Part shown: positions 30,054 through 37,348 of the stretch, piece after piece
Layout: each line of letters opens with the position of its first letter
Numbering within the stretch: position 1 is the first letter of the stretch
Origin: Gordonia mangrovi
Lineage (GTDB): Bacteria > Actinomycetota > Actinomycetes > Mycobacteriales > Mycobacteriaceae
Direction: 5' to 3'
Length of the DNA: 64,000 nucleotides
Assembly (NCBI RefSeq): GCF_024734075.1
Contig: NZ_CP102850.1
Span: 5,324,219 to 5,388,218 of the forward strand
Notes under the pieces: generated by a model
Database searches by the model: none
The model's input: only the letters and a program-made list of their open reading frames with translations
What the model was told of the DNA's origin: nothing
Program-made: the position numbers and the translations under genes

Positions 30054-30821
30054 TCACGACGGCAGGGTCAGTACCGCCGCGGCGCCCTCGGTGACCGCGA
30101 TCGTGTGCTCACTGTGCGAGGTGCGGGACCCGTCGGCCGACCGGATCGTCCAGCCGTCCGGATCGTAGACGATCCGCGACGTGGTCTGGGCCAGCCAGGG
30201 TTCCAGCGCCAGGGTGAGACCGGGGCGCAGCGGCAGCCCCGTGCCGGGGCGACCCAGGTTCGGCACATGCGGATCCTCGTGCATGGTGCGACCGAGCCCG
30301 TGCCCACCGAACTCGGTGTTGACCGGGAAGCCACGAGAGGTGCAGACCCTCCCGATCGCCGCCGAGATGTCGCCGAGCCGGTTGCCCGGGCGAGCGGCGT
30401 CGATCCCGGCGGCCAAAGCCAGCTGCGTCGTCTCGACGAGAATAGCGTCCTCGTCGCGGGCGGCACCCACGATCACGGTGCGCGCCGAGTCGGCCACCCA
30501 GCCGTCGATCGCGACGGCGATGTCCATACTCAGCACGTCGCCGTCGGCGAGTTCACAGTCATACGGAAGGCCGTGCAGCACTGCATCGTTGAGGGACAAG
30601 CAGATCACGTTGCGGAACGGCCCCCGCCCGAAGGACGGCGCGTAGTCCCAGTAGCACGACACCGCGCCGCGCCGGTGGATGAGCTCACGAGCCCGCATCT
30701 CGAGATCGAGCAGATTGACACCGGATTCGGCCCGCGCCGCCAGGTCGTCGAGCAGGTCCGCGATGAACCCACCGGTGGTTCGCATCGCGGCGATCTCCTG
30801 GCGCGACTTCAGTTCGATCAC
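30054..30821 (-). CDS. map: Type I methionine aminopeptidase
   Basis: 255 residues with the GTG start at 30821, 6 nt after GAGAGG. Removes initiator methionine. Metal ligands are conserved: the two Asp in LSMDIAVAIDGWVADSART, the His in GGHGLGRTMHEDPHVPN, the Glu in LALEPWL and the Glu in SEHTIAVTE. No N-terminal SH3-binding extension is present. Its position, divergent from an XRE regulator and unlinked to secY/adk/infA, suggests an accessory rather than housekeeping copy. Two GGTAT-N4-ATACC palindromes overlap its promoter. It converges with nrtR, 7 nt apart. Confidence 0.95.
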   Translation of the reverse strand: MIELKSRQEIAAMRTTGGFIADLLDDLAARAESGVNLLDLEMRARELIHRRGAVSCYWDYAPSFGRGPFRNVICLSLNDAVLHGLPYDCELADGDVLSMDIAVAIDGWVADSARTVIVGAARDEDAILVETTQLALAAGIDAARPGNRLGDISAAIGRVCTSRGFPVNTEFGGHGLGRTMHEDPHVPNLGRPGTGLPLRPGLTLALEPWLAQTTSRIVYDPDGWTIRSADGSRTSHSEHTIAVTEGAAAVLTLPS

Positions 30822-30858
30822 AATAGTCCTCTCGCACACCACCGTCGCCCCGGTGGCA

Positions 30859-30872
30859 GGTATTTAAATACC
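30859..30872. promoter_or_regulatory. Perfect palindrome GGTATTTAAATACC, operator 1 of map/XRE
   Basis: A 14-bp perfect palindrome, AT-rich against the local GC, lies 38-51 bp before the map start. It sits just downstream of a minus-strand TACTGT (30873-30878) that could be the map -10. A second copy lies 32 bp away. Confidence 0.75.
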
Positions 30873-30890
30873 ACAGTAGCGAGAAGTTTC

Positions 30891-30904
30891 GGTATTTTCA
30901 TACC
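30891..30904. promoter_or_regulatory. Imperfect copy GGTATTTTCATACC, operator 2 of map/XRE
   Basis: Twelve of 14 bases match operator 1, with both GGTAT and ATACC arms intact. Start-to-start distance is 32 bp, about three helical turns. It covers the expected -35 zone of the map promoter and is 26 bp before the -10 of the XRE gene. Confidence 0.7.
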
Positions 30905-30930
30905 AGTCCAGCACAGCGGCCGGGCGCGGC

Positions 30931-30936
30931 TACTCT
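30931..30936 (+). promoter_or_regulatory. -10 element (TACTCT), probable leaderless start of the XRE gene
   Basis: TACTCT ends 6 nt before the ATG at 30943. No Shine-Dalgarno sequence is present. Confidence 0.5.
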
Positions 30937-30942
30937 GGACAC

Positions 30943-31215
30943 ATGGTTCGTGCACCGTTGACCCCGACGCAGATCGCCGCGGGACGCCGTCTCGGCGCAG
31001 TGCTGCGCGAATGCCGTGGCGAACGGACGGTGGCCGACGTCGCCGAAGGTGCGGGCATCTCGCCGGAGACGCTCCGCAAGATCGAGGGCGGCCGACTGCT
31101 GACCCCGTCGTTCGCCACGGTGGTGGCGCTCGGTCGGTCACTGGAGGTGCCGGTGGAATTGCTCGCCGATGCGGTCTCCGGGGCCGAGATTCCGAGCGCC
31201 CGGACGACGGTCTGA
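30943..31215 (+). CDS. XRE-family regulator paired with map
   Basis: 90 residues, essentially one Cro/CI helix-turn-helix (RRLGAVLRECRGERTVADVA, then GISPETLRKIEGGRLLTPSF and LGRSLEVPVELLA). No sensor domain is visible. It is divergent from map, and the shared 121-bp gap carries two palindromes spaced three turns apart, so it probably binds there as dimers and controls both genes. Inducer unknown. The downstream gene converges 10 nt away. Confidence 0.88.
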   Translation: MVRAPLTPTQIAAGRRLGAVLRECRGERTVADVAEGAGISPETLRKIEGGRLLTPSFATVVALGRSLEVPVELLADAVSGAEIPSARTTV

Positions 31216-31225
31216 CCTCGTCGAA

Positions 31226-31843
31226 TCAGCCCGGCGCAATCGTCGTCGGGAGGTCGCCGACACCGAGGTCGGCGGTGCGGGATGCGAGCGCGGCGCCCAG
31301 GTAGACCAGGGCCGCGGACAGCGGCGCGCAGGCGAACAGCACCCACGGACCGCCCACACCCCCACGCACCGCACCGTCGAGCCAGAGGTCGGGCACCACC
31401 TCGAAGGTCGCGCCGATGGGCAGGGCGCGCGGGTCGCCGAAACGCCAGTCGGCCACCCAGATGCCGACGACGGCCGCGACCAACGAACCCACCGTGGTGG
31501 CGACCGCGAGCACTCCGAAACCCGTTGGGCCGCGCCAAGATCGAGCAGCAGTCCAGCCGATGACCACCGACCCCACGCCGTAGCCGAAGAGCAGCAACGC
31601 AAAGGTGCCCACGGCCGCGAACTCCGAACCGAACGCAGTGGCCGGCACGACGGCGGATTCCGCCGACACGACCCGCCCACGCAGAGCCGGGGTCACCACC
31701 GCCCACACCGCGCCCAGGACGATCCCCAGCAACACCACGGCGACGGCCACCGCGATGAGCCCGGACACCGAACGCTTGACGGCCCGGGGGCCGATCGATC
31801 CGGCGGGCAGGTCGTCGGAGACGACCGGCGCCGGCTCGGTCAT
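31226..31843 (-). CDS. Conserved four-helix membrane protein (Rv1591-like)
   Basis: 205 residues with the ATG start at 31843, overlapping the stop of bsaP by 4 nt. Four hydrophobic segments are seen (SGLIAVAVAVVLLGIVLGAV, VGTFALLLFGYGVGSVVIGW, GVLAVATTVGSLVAAVVGIW, WVLFACAPLSAALVYLGAAL). An extracytoplasmic loop follows the first. M. tuberculosis has a similar gene (Rv1591) just after bioB-bsaP. Function unknown; co-translation with bsaP hints at a biotin-linked or membrane role. Confidence 0.8.
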   Translation of the reverse strand: MTEPAPVVSDDLPAGSIGPRAVKRSVSGLIAVAVAVVLLGIVLGAVWAVVTPALRGRVVSAESAVVPATAFGSEFAAVGTFALLLFGYGVGSVVIGWTAARSWRGPTGFGVLAVATTVGSLVAAVVGIWVADWRFGDPRALPIGATFEVVPDLWLDGAVRGGVGGPWVLFACAPLSAALVYLGAALASRTADLGVGDLPTTIAPG

Positions 31844-32127
31844 CGTTGTCCCAGTTCGGTCGAGTCGACCGTCCCGTGCCGCGAACAGCGCGCGCTCCAG
31901 CCATCCGGCCGCACCTGCACCACCATGCGCCGGCCACACTGCCCGCAGAACCTCGGCGGCTCCAGCCCCAGCCGGGCGGCCGCCGGTATCGCGTCGTCCG
32001 CCTGGAGTTCCAGTTCGAGTCCGGTGTAGACACCGAATCGGCAGGGCTGCGCGAGCGGGCCGGGCACCTCGAGGGTGGAGTACGAGGGTGATGGCGTCGC
32101 CGCCGAACCCGGATTCGTCATCGACAT
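31840..32127 (-). CDS. bsaP: Biotin synthase auxiliary protein (BsaP-like, Rv1590)
   Basis: 95 residues from ATG 32127 (an in-frame GTG 6 nt upstream is an alternative). After a Pro/Ser-rich start it has CRFGVYTG, the paired FCGQCGRRM and a fourth Cys in ARCSRHG, a small metal- or cluster-binding pattern. It lies 16 nt after bioB in the same operon. Actinobacterial BsaP is reported to be needed for BioB to turn over dethiobiotin to biotin, possibly through an Fe-S cluster. The match rests on location, size and cysteine layout. Confidence 0.8.
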   Translation of the reverse strand: MSMTNPGSAATPSPSYSTLEVPGPLAQPCRFGVYTGLELELQADDAIPAAARLGLEPPRFCGQCGRRMVVQVRPDGWSARCSRHGTVDSTELGQR

Positions 32128-32143
32128 GGTCACCTGTTCGAGC

Positions 32144-33184
32144 CTAGATGCTGTCGTTGAGTGCCTTGATGGGCATCGACAGATCGCTCAGGAGATCGAG
32201 GTCCTCCTCGGCCGGCCGCCCGAGAGTGGTGAGGTAGTTGCCGACGATGACGGCGTTGATGCCACCCAGGATTCCCTGTTTGGCGCCGAGATCACCGAGG
32301 GTGATCTCCCGCCCGCCGGCGAAGCGCAGGATGGTGCGCGGCAGCGCCAGACGGAACGCGGCCACCGACTTCAACGCCTCGGACGCCGGGAGGACGTCGA
32401 GGTCGCCGAAGGGGGTGCCGGGTCGCGGGTTGAGGAAGTTCAGGGGCACCTCGTCGGGTTCCAGTGCCGCCAGGTCCGAAGCGAATTCGGCCCGCTGCTC
32501 GAGGCTCTCGCCCATGCCGAGGATGCCGCCGCAGCACACCTCCATGCCGGCGTCGCGCACCATGCGCAGGGTGTCCCACCGCTCTTCCCAGGAGTGCGTG
32601 GTCACCACGTTGGGGAAATGGCTGCGCGCGGTCTCGAGGTTGTGGTTGTAGCGGTGCACGCCCATGTCCTTGAGCTCGTCGACCTGTTCCTGGGTGAGCA
32701 TGCCCAGGCTGCAGGCGATCTGGATGTCGACCTCGTTGCGGATGGCCTCGATGCCCGCGGCGACCTGGCTGAGCAGTCGCTTGTCCGGACCGCGCACGGC
32801 TGCGACGATGCAGAACTCGGTCGCGCCGGTCTTGGCGGTCTGCTTCGCCGCCTCGACCAGCGATGGGATGTCGATCCAGGCGCTACGCACCGGCGAGGCG
32901 AACAGGCCCGACTGCGAACAGAAGTGGCAGTCCTCGGGGCAGCCGCCGGTCTTGAGCGAGATGATGCCTTCCACCTCGACCTCCGGGCCGCACCAGCGCA
33001 TCCGCACGTCGTGTGCGAGCTGCAGCAGCTCGGTGAGGCGGTCGTCACCGAGCTGCAACACCTCGAGCACCTGCGCCTGGTCGAGCGCCCGCCCCTGCTC
33101 GAGTACCTGCTCACGGGCGATGGCGAGGATGTCGTCGGCGGTCTGCGACTGGGAAGCGCCGGGGGCGACGGGTGCCTGGGTCAT
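32144..33184 (-). CDS. bioB: Biotin synthase
   Basis: 346 residues with the ATG start at 33184, 7 nt after AAGGAG. Radical SAM enzyme inserting sulfur into dethiobiotin. The SAM cluster motif is CPEDCHFCSQSG. Further motifs are ATEFCIVAAVRGP, RYNHNLETA, CCGGILGMGE and LNFLNPRPGTPFG. Followed by bsaP and a membrane protein; separated from bioD by 59 bp that contain a 21-bp repeat cluster. Confidence 0.98.
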   Translation of the reverse strand: MTQAPVAPGASQSQTADDILAIAREQVLEQGRALDQAQVLEVLQLGDDRLTELLQLAHDVRMRWCGPEVEVEGIISLKTGGCPEDCHFCSQSGLFASPVRSAWIDIPSLVEAAKQTAKTGATEFCIVAAVRGPDKRLLSQVAAGIEAIRNEVDIQIACSLGMLTQEQVDELKDMGVHRYNHNLETARSHFPNVVTTHSWEERWDTLRMVRDAGMEVCCGGILGMGESLEQRAEFASDLAALEPDEVPLNFLNPRPGTPFGDLDVLPASEALKSVAAFRLALPRTILRFAGGREITLGDLGAKQGILGGINAVIVGNYLTTLGRPAEEDLDLLSDLSMPIKALNDSI

Positions 33185-33211
33185 GGGAGAACTCCTTGGT
33201 TGGGCTGTGGT

Positions 33212-33295
33212 TCGGATGTCGGTGTGGTTGCCGTCGGCGGAAATCAGGTTGCTGTCGGCGCGAAGGTGGTTGCCGTCGGCGCGGTGGGGGCGAGT
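33212..33295. repeat. Degenerate 21-bp tandem repeats across the bioD stop
   Basis: Four units at 21-bp spacing start at 33212, 33233, 33254 and 33275. On the plus strand the middle ones start GTCGGCG and end GGTTGCY; the outer ones are degenerate. The bioD stop (33244-33246) lies inside the second unit, so the repeats encode the Thr/Ala-rich end of BioD and run into the bioB leader. Confidence 0.75.
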
Positions 33296-33987
33296 TCTCG
33301 GGCCAGCCAGTCCCGGTCGAACCAGGACGGGGCGCGGCGGCTGAACTCCGCCTGTCCGAGGGCACCGGCGCCGGCCGGGATCACCCCCACGACGGGCGTG
33401 CCGGTGAGCCGCGGGAGATCGTCTCGGTTGCAGCGCATGGCGAGATCGGGATCGGCCGGCCAGGAACCGATGACCAGACCGGCGACGCGCAGACCGTGGG
33501 CGCGGACGGCGCCGACGGTGAGCTCGGCGTGATTGAGGGCCCCGAGACCCGCCGGCACCACCACCACGACAGGTGCGCCGACATCGGCGCACAGGTCGAG
33601 CAGTGTGAGATCCGGCGCCAGCCGGACCAGTACTCCGCCGGCACCTTCGATGAAGGTCATCTCATGGGCTCGCGCCAGTCGGTCGACAGCGACGCGCGCG
33701 GTGGTGCGATCGAGCGGCGGCATCCCGGACAGCCGCGCAGCGGTCTCCGGCGCGAGTGGATCCGGATACCGCGCGCACTCGGCGGTGGTGACCGCCCCCG
33801 CGAGGTTCTCGATCACGGCCAGGTCACCCGGCGCACCGGGGCCGACACCGGTCTGGGCGGGTTTGCATACGGCCGGCGCCAGACCGGCGGCGCGCGCCGA
33901 GGCGACCAGCGCTGCGGTGACGACCGTCTTGCCGACGTCGGTGGAGGTGCCCGCCACCGCCAGCAACCGGCCCGACGACGCCGTCAC
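33244..33987 (-). CDS. bioD: Dethiobiotin synthetase
   Basis: 247 residues. Closes the ureido ring of dethiobiotin with CO2 and ATP. P-loop GTSTDVGKTVVTAAL and FIEGAGGVLV are intact. The last 15 residues (LAPTAPTATTFAPTAT) are low complexity and come from the 21-bp repeats, so they are probably dispensable. The start overlaps the bioF stop by 4 nt. Confidence 0.96.
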   Translation of the reverse strand: MTASSGRLLAVAGTSTDVGKTVVTAALVASARAAGLAPAVCKPAQTGVGPGAPGDLAVIENLAGAVTTAECARYPDPLAPETAARLSGMPPLDRTTARVAVDRLARAHEMTFIEGAGGVLVRLAPDLTLLDLCADVGAPVVVVVPAGLGALNHAELTVGAVRAHGLRVAGLVIGSWPADPDLAMRCNRDDLPRLTGTPVVGVIPAGAGALGQAEFSRRAPSWFDRDWLARELAPTAPTATTFAPTAT

Positions 33988-35195
33988 CGCACACCCACGC
34001 TGGTCAAGGCGTCGGACACGACCTGCGCGACCCGATCGATCGTCGCGTCATCGAGATCGGCGCGCACGGTGAGCCGCAGCCGCGAGGTGCCCACCGGTAC
34101 CGACGGGGGACGGAAACACCCGACCAGCACACCCTGCTCACGACAGTGCCCGGCGGCGGCCACGGCGGCATGCGGATCGCCGACGATCAGCGAGACGACA
34201 GCCGCCGCGGGCGGCGGTGCGCCGATCGCCCGGGCCAGTCGCGCAGCATTGTCGCGCAGCCGGACCGGCATCGCGGGATCGGCGCGCAGCAGCCGCAGCG
34301 CCGCATGCGCCGCGCCCACCGCAGCCGGGGCGAGGCCGGTGTCGAAGATGAAGGTGCGTGCCCGATCGACGAGATGCGACCGCAACTGGTCGGGTCCGAG
34401 AACCACACCGCCCTGCGCGCCCATCGACTTCGACAGCACCGTGGTCATGATCAGGTCGGGAGCGCCGGACAGTCCGAGTTCGGCGATGAGGCCACGCCCA
34501 CCGGGTCCACGCACGCCCAACGCATGCGCCTCGTCCACCAGCAGTGCCGCGCCGCACTCGCGGGCGACGGCATGGAGTTCGGCTATCGGGGCCGGCTCGC
34601 CGTCGATGCTGTACACGGAGTCGGTCACCACCAGCGCCCGCTGCTCGGTGCGAGCACGTAGGGCCTCGCGGACGGCCCGGTGATCGCCGCGGTCGGTCAC
34701 GACGACCCGCGCCCGCGAGAGCCGGCAACCGTCGATGAGCGATGCATGGGTACCGGTGTCACTGACGATCAGGTCACCGCGCCCGGCCAGTGCGGTGATG
34801 GCGCCGACGTTGGCCAGGTACCCCGACGAGAAGGCCAGCGCGGACGGGAATCCGAGGAAGTCGGCGAGGTCGTTCTCGAGTTCGACGTGGGCCTCGGTGG
34901 TCCCGACCACCAACCGAGAGGCGGTGGCACCGGCCCCCCAGTGCGCCAGCGCCGCCTGACCACCGGCGATGACGTCGGGGTGCGCGCACAGCCCGAGATA
35001 GTCGTTGGAGGCGAGATCGACCATGGGACTGTCGGTACGCCGGACGACGGGCTCCCGATGCAGCCCGGCGGCGCGCAGTCGCGCCGCCTCCTCGGCGAGC
35101 CAGCCGAGCGCGACCTGCCCGTCGGCGGGCGTCGCGACGCTCGGCTCGGCGTCCACGGCTGCGATACCGGTGGCAGTGACTTCGGTGGTGGTCAT
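33984..35195 (-). CDS. bioF: 8-amino-7-oxononanoate synthase
   Basis: 403 residues with the ATG start at 35195, after GAGGATCTG. PLP enzyme that joins pimeloyl thioester to alanine. Motifs are DLASNDYLGLCAHPDV, SRLVVGTTEAH, LLVDEAHALGVRGPGGRG and the PLP lysine segment TTVLSKSMGAQGG. It lies 7 nt after bioA. Confidence 0.97.
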   Translation of the reverse strand: MTTTEVTATGIAAVDAEPSVATPADGQVALGWLAEEAARLRAAGLHREPVVRRTDSPMVDLASNDYLGLCAHPDVIAGGQAALAHWGAGATASRLVVGTTEAHVELENDLADFLGFPSALAFSSGYLANVGAITALAGRGDLIVSDTGTHASLIDGCRLSRARVVVTDRGDHRAVREALRARTEQRALVVTDSVYSIDGEPAPIAELHAVARECGAALLVDEAHALGVRGPGGRGLIAELGLSGAPDLIMTTVLSKSMGAQGGVVLGPDQLRSHLVDRARTFIFDTGLAPAAVGAAHAALRLLRADPAMPVRLRDNAARLARAIGAPPPAAAVVSLIVGDPHAAVAAAGHCREQGVLVGCFRPPSVPVGTSRLRLTVRADLDDATIDRVAQVVSDALTSVGVR

Positions 35196-35202
35196 CAGAT
35201 CC

Positions 35203-36513
35203 TCATTCCCGGGCGAGACCTGCGGACAGGGCGAGGTCGACGGACAGGCACGCCTCGACGGCGGCACGCACACCACCGCAGATGGTGGCGATGTCGTCGT
35301 CGGTGCAGATGAACGGCGGCATCACGTAGACGTTGTTGCGGAAGGGCCGCAGCCAGACCCCGGCGTCGATGGCCGCGGCCGTGGCGGCGCCCATGTCGAC
35401 GGGGCGGTCGAGTTCGACGACGCCGATCGCGCCACGGACCCGGACCTCGGCGACGCCCGACCTGCCTGCGAGGTCGCCGAGGCCCTCGCGCAGACCGGAC
35501 TCGATGGATGCCACCCGGGCACGCCAATCGGAGGCCAGCAACGCCTCGACGGATGCAACGGCGACAGCACAGGCGAGCGGGTTGGCCATGAAGGTCGGTC
35601 CGTGGGCGAGCCCGCCCGCCTCCCCGGCACTGATCACCTCGGCGATCTCGGTGGTACACATGGTGGCCGCCAGTGTCAGGTAGCCGCCGGTCAACGCCTT
35701 GCCCAGACACATGATGTCGGGGGTCACGTCGGCGTGGTGGGCAGCGAACAGTTCGCCGGTGCGCCCGAATCCGGTGGCGATCTCGTCGAAGATCAGCAGC
35801 ACACCCTCCCGATCGCAGATCCGCCGCAGTTCGCTCAGATATCGCGGATCGTGGAATCGCATGCCACCGGCACCCTGGACGACGGGCTCGACGATGACGG
35901 CCGCGAGTTGTTCGCGGTGCTCGTTGATCGCCGACTCGAGGACCGCGACGTACTTCTCGTCGAAGTCGCGCGGCGGCGGCGGCACGAACACCTGCTCGGT
36001 GAGGACGTCGGACCACATCGCGTGCATGCCGCCCTCGGGATCGCACACACTCATCGGTGCGAACGTGTCACCGTGGTAGCCGCCACGCCAGGTCAGCATC
36101 CGGGTGCGTCGGTGTTCGCCGCGACTGCGCCAGTACTGTACGGCCATCTTGACCGCCACCTCCACCGACACCGACCCGGAGTCACTGAAGAAGACCTTGC
36201 GCAGGTCGGCCGGGGTGATCTCGACAAGCAGCTGGGCCAGTCGCGCTGCGGGCTCGTGGGTCAGACCGCCGAACATCACGTGCGACATCGAGGCAGCCTG
36301 CTCGGCGAGCGCCGCGTCGAGTACCGGATGCCGGTATCCGTGGATGGCCGCCCACCAGGAACTCATCCCGTCGACCACCCGCCGACCGTCGGCCAGTTCG
36401 ATCCGCACCCCCTGCGCCCCACGCACGACGATCGGCGCCACTGCCGCCGGCATCGCGCCGTACGGATGCCAGATGTGCTCGGCATCGATCCGGCTGATCG
36501 TGGCCTCGTCCAC
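35203..36513 (-). CDS. bioA: Adenosylmethionine-8-amino-7-oxononanoate aminotransferase
   Basis: 436 residues from GTG 36513. PLP class-III aminotransferase that makes diaminopelargonate using SAM as amino donor. Begins VDEATISRIDAEHIWHPYG; other motifs are SSWWAAIHGYRHP, MTWRGG-like LTWRGGYHGDTFAPMSVCD, LIFDEIATGFGRTG and the PLP lysine in CLGKALTGGYLTLAAT. A longer reading to 36591 would run through the operator region and has no family similarity, so it was shortened. First gene of bioAFD, divergent from bioQ. Confidence 0.96.
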   Translation of the reverse strand: MDEATISRIDAEHIWHPYGAMPAAVAPIVVRGAQGVRIELADGRRVVDGMSSWWAAIHGYRHPVLDAALAEQAASMSHVMFGGLTHEPAARLAQLLVEITPADLRKVFFSDSGSVSVEVAVKMAVQYWRSRGEHRRTRMLTWRGGYHGDTFAPMSVCDPEGGMHAMWSDVLTEQVFVPPPPRDFDEKYVAVLESAINEHREQLAAVIVEPVVQGAGGMRFHDPRYLSELRRICDREGVLLIFDEIATGFGRTGELFAAHHADVTPDIMCLGKALTGGYLTLAATMCTTEIAEVISAGEAGGLAHGPTFMANPLACAVAVASVEALLASDWRARVASIESGLREGLGDLAGRSGVAEVRVRGAIGVVELDRPVDMGAATAAAIDAGVWLRPFRNNVYVMPPFICTDDDIATICGGVRAAVEACLSVDLALSAGLARE

Positions 36514-36569
36514 GCCTTGACCATCCTCACGGTTCTGCCGACGCGCGCGGACGCGCCCGGTACGGTGGC

Positions 36570-36586
36570 CCTGAACGGTGTACAGG
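36570..36586. promoter_or_regulatory. BioQ-like operator 1
   Basis: CCTGAACGGTGTACAGG, an imperfect palindrome containing TGAAC-N3-GTACA. This resembles the actinobacterial BioQ pattern TGAAC-N3-GTTCA. It is the site nearest bioA. Confidence 0.7.
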
Positions 36587-36596
36587 ACCAAATCTT

Positions 36597-36613
36597 CCTG
36601 GACACTGTACAGG
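36597..36613. promoter_or_regulatory. BioQ-like operator 2
   Basis: CCTGGACACTGTACAGG, with 7 of 8 arm positions symmetric (TGGAC-N3-GTACA core). It starts 27 bp after site 1. Confidence 0.75.
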
Positions 36614-36617
36614 CTTT

Positions 36618-36634
36618 CCTGGACGGCGTACAGG
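36618..36634. promoter_or_regulatory. BioQ-like operator 3
   Basis: CCTGGACGGCGTACAGG, with 7 of 8 arm positions symmetric. It starts exactly 21 bp after site 2, so both would lie on the same DNA face. It overlaps the -35/spacer of the bioQ promoter. Confidence 0.75.
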
Positions 36635-36638
36635 CGCT

Positions 36639-36644
36639 TATCCT
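36639..36644 (+). promoter_or_regulatory. -10 element (TATCCT), probable leaderless start of bioQ
   Basis: TATCCT ends 6 nt before the GTG at 36651 and no Shine-Dalgarno sequence is present. Confidence 0.5.
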
Positions 36645-36650
36645 GGGCCG

Positions 36651-37247
36651 GTGAGCAACAGTCGTGCCGACGTCCTGCGGGCGGCCCGGGACATCCTCAC
36701 CGAACACAGCCTGGCCGACCTGTCGATGCGGCGGCTGGCCGCCGACCTCGGCGTCCGCCCGAACGCCCTGTACTGGCACTTCCCCAACAAGCAGACCCTG
36801 CTGGCCGCGCTGTCGGACGACATCCTCGGACAGATCCCGCCGGCGCCGGACGCCCTCGGATGGGACGAGCGTCTCGCGCATCTCGCAACGGGCCTGCGCG
36901 CGGCGCTACTCGACGTACCCGACAGCGCCGAGATCGTGTCGTCGAGCTGGGCCAGCGGTCTGTCGGCCCGGACCATCGCGGCGCAGCTGGCGTTTGTCGC
37001 ACACGAGGGGGGACTGTCCGACCGAGATGCCCAGGCTGTCGCCACGGCCGTGTGTCAGCTGACCATCGGGCTGACGATCGAGGAACAGACCCGGTCCCAG
37101 ATGGAACGACTGCAGGTGCTCGGTCCGTCGGGACGCGACTTCACCGGAGAGTTCCTCGACGGACTGAGCGTGATCCTCGACGGCGCCCGGCTGCGCGCCG
37201 AACGTCTGTCCGCGACCACCGGCGCGCGGCAGGGTAAAGAAAAGTAA
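36651..37247 (+). CDS. bioQ: TetR-family biotin repressor BioQ
   Basis: 198 residues. The N-terminal TetR helix-turn-helix reads VLRAARDILTEHSLADLSMR, then LAADLGVRPNALYWHFPNKQ. The C-terminal helical domain contains many Ala and Leu and ends at the ligand region VCQLTIGLTIEEQTRSQME. The gene is divergent from bioA, with three near-identical palindromes between them, as for BioQ in Corynebacterium and Mycobacterium. BioQ represses bio genes; the corepressor signal is less clear because actinobacterial BirA lacks a DNA-binding domain. Start GTG 36651, probably leaderless. Confidence 0.88.
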   Translation: MSNSRADVLRAARDILTEHSLADLSMRRLAADLGVRPNALYWHFPNKQTLLAALSDDILGQIPPAPDALGWDERLAHLATGLRAALLDVPDSAEIVSSSWASGLSARTIAAQLAFVAHEGGLSDRDAQAVATAVCQLTIGLTIEEQTRSQMERLQVLGPSGRDFTGEFLDGLSVILDGARLRAERLSATTGARQGKEK

Positions 37248-37348
37248 AGGTCAGCCCCGGTGCGACACTCGCGTCGGCACGCCGCGCCGAATCGGGATCT
37301 CCCGGCCACGGCATGTAAATTGCTGAGCGGACCTACGGCTCGTACCAC

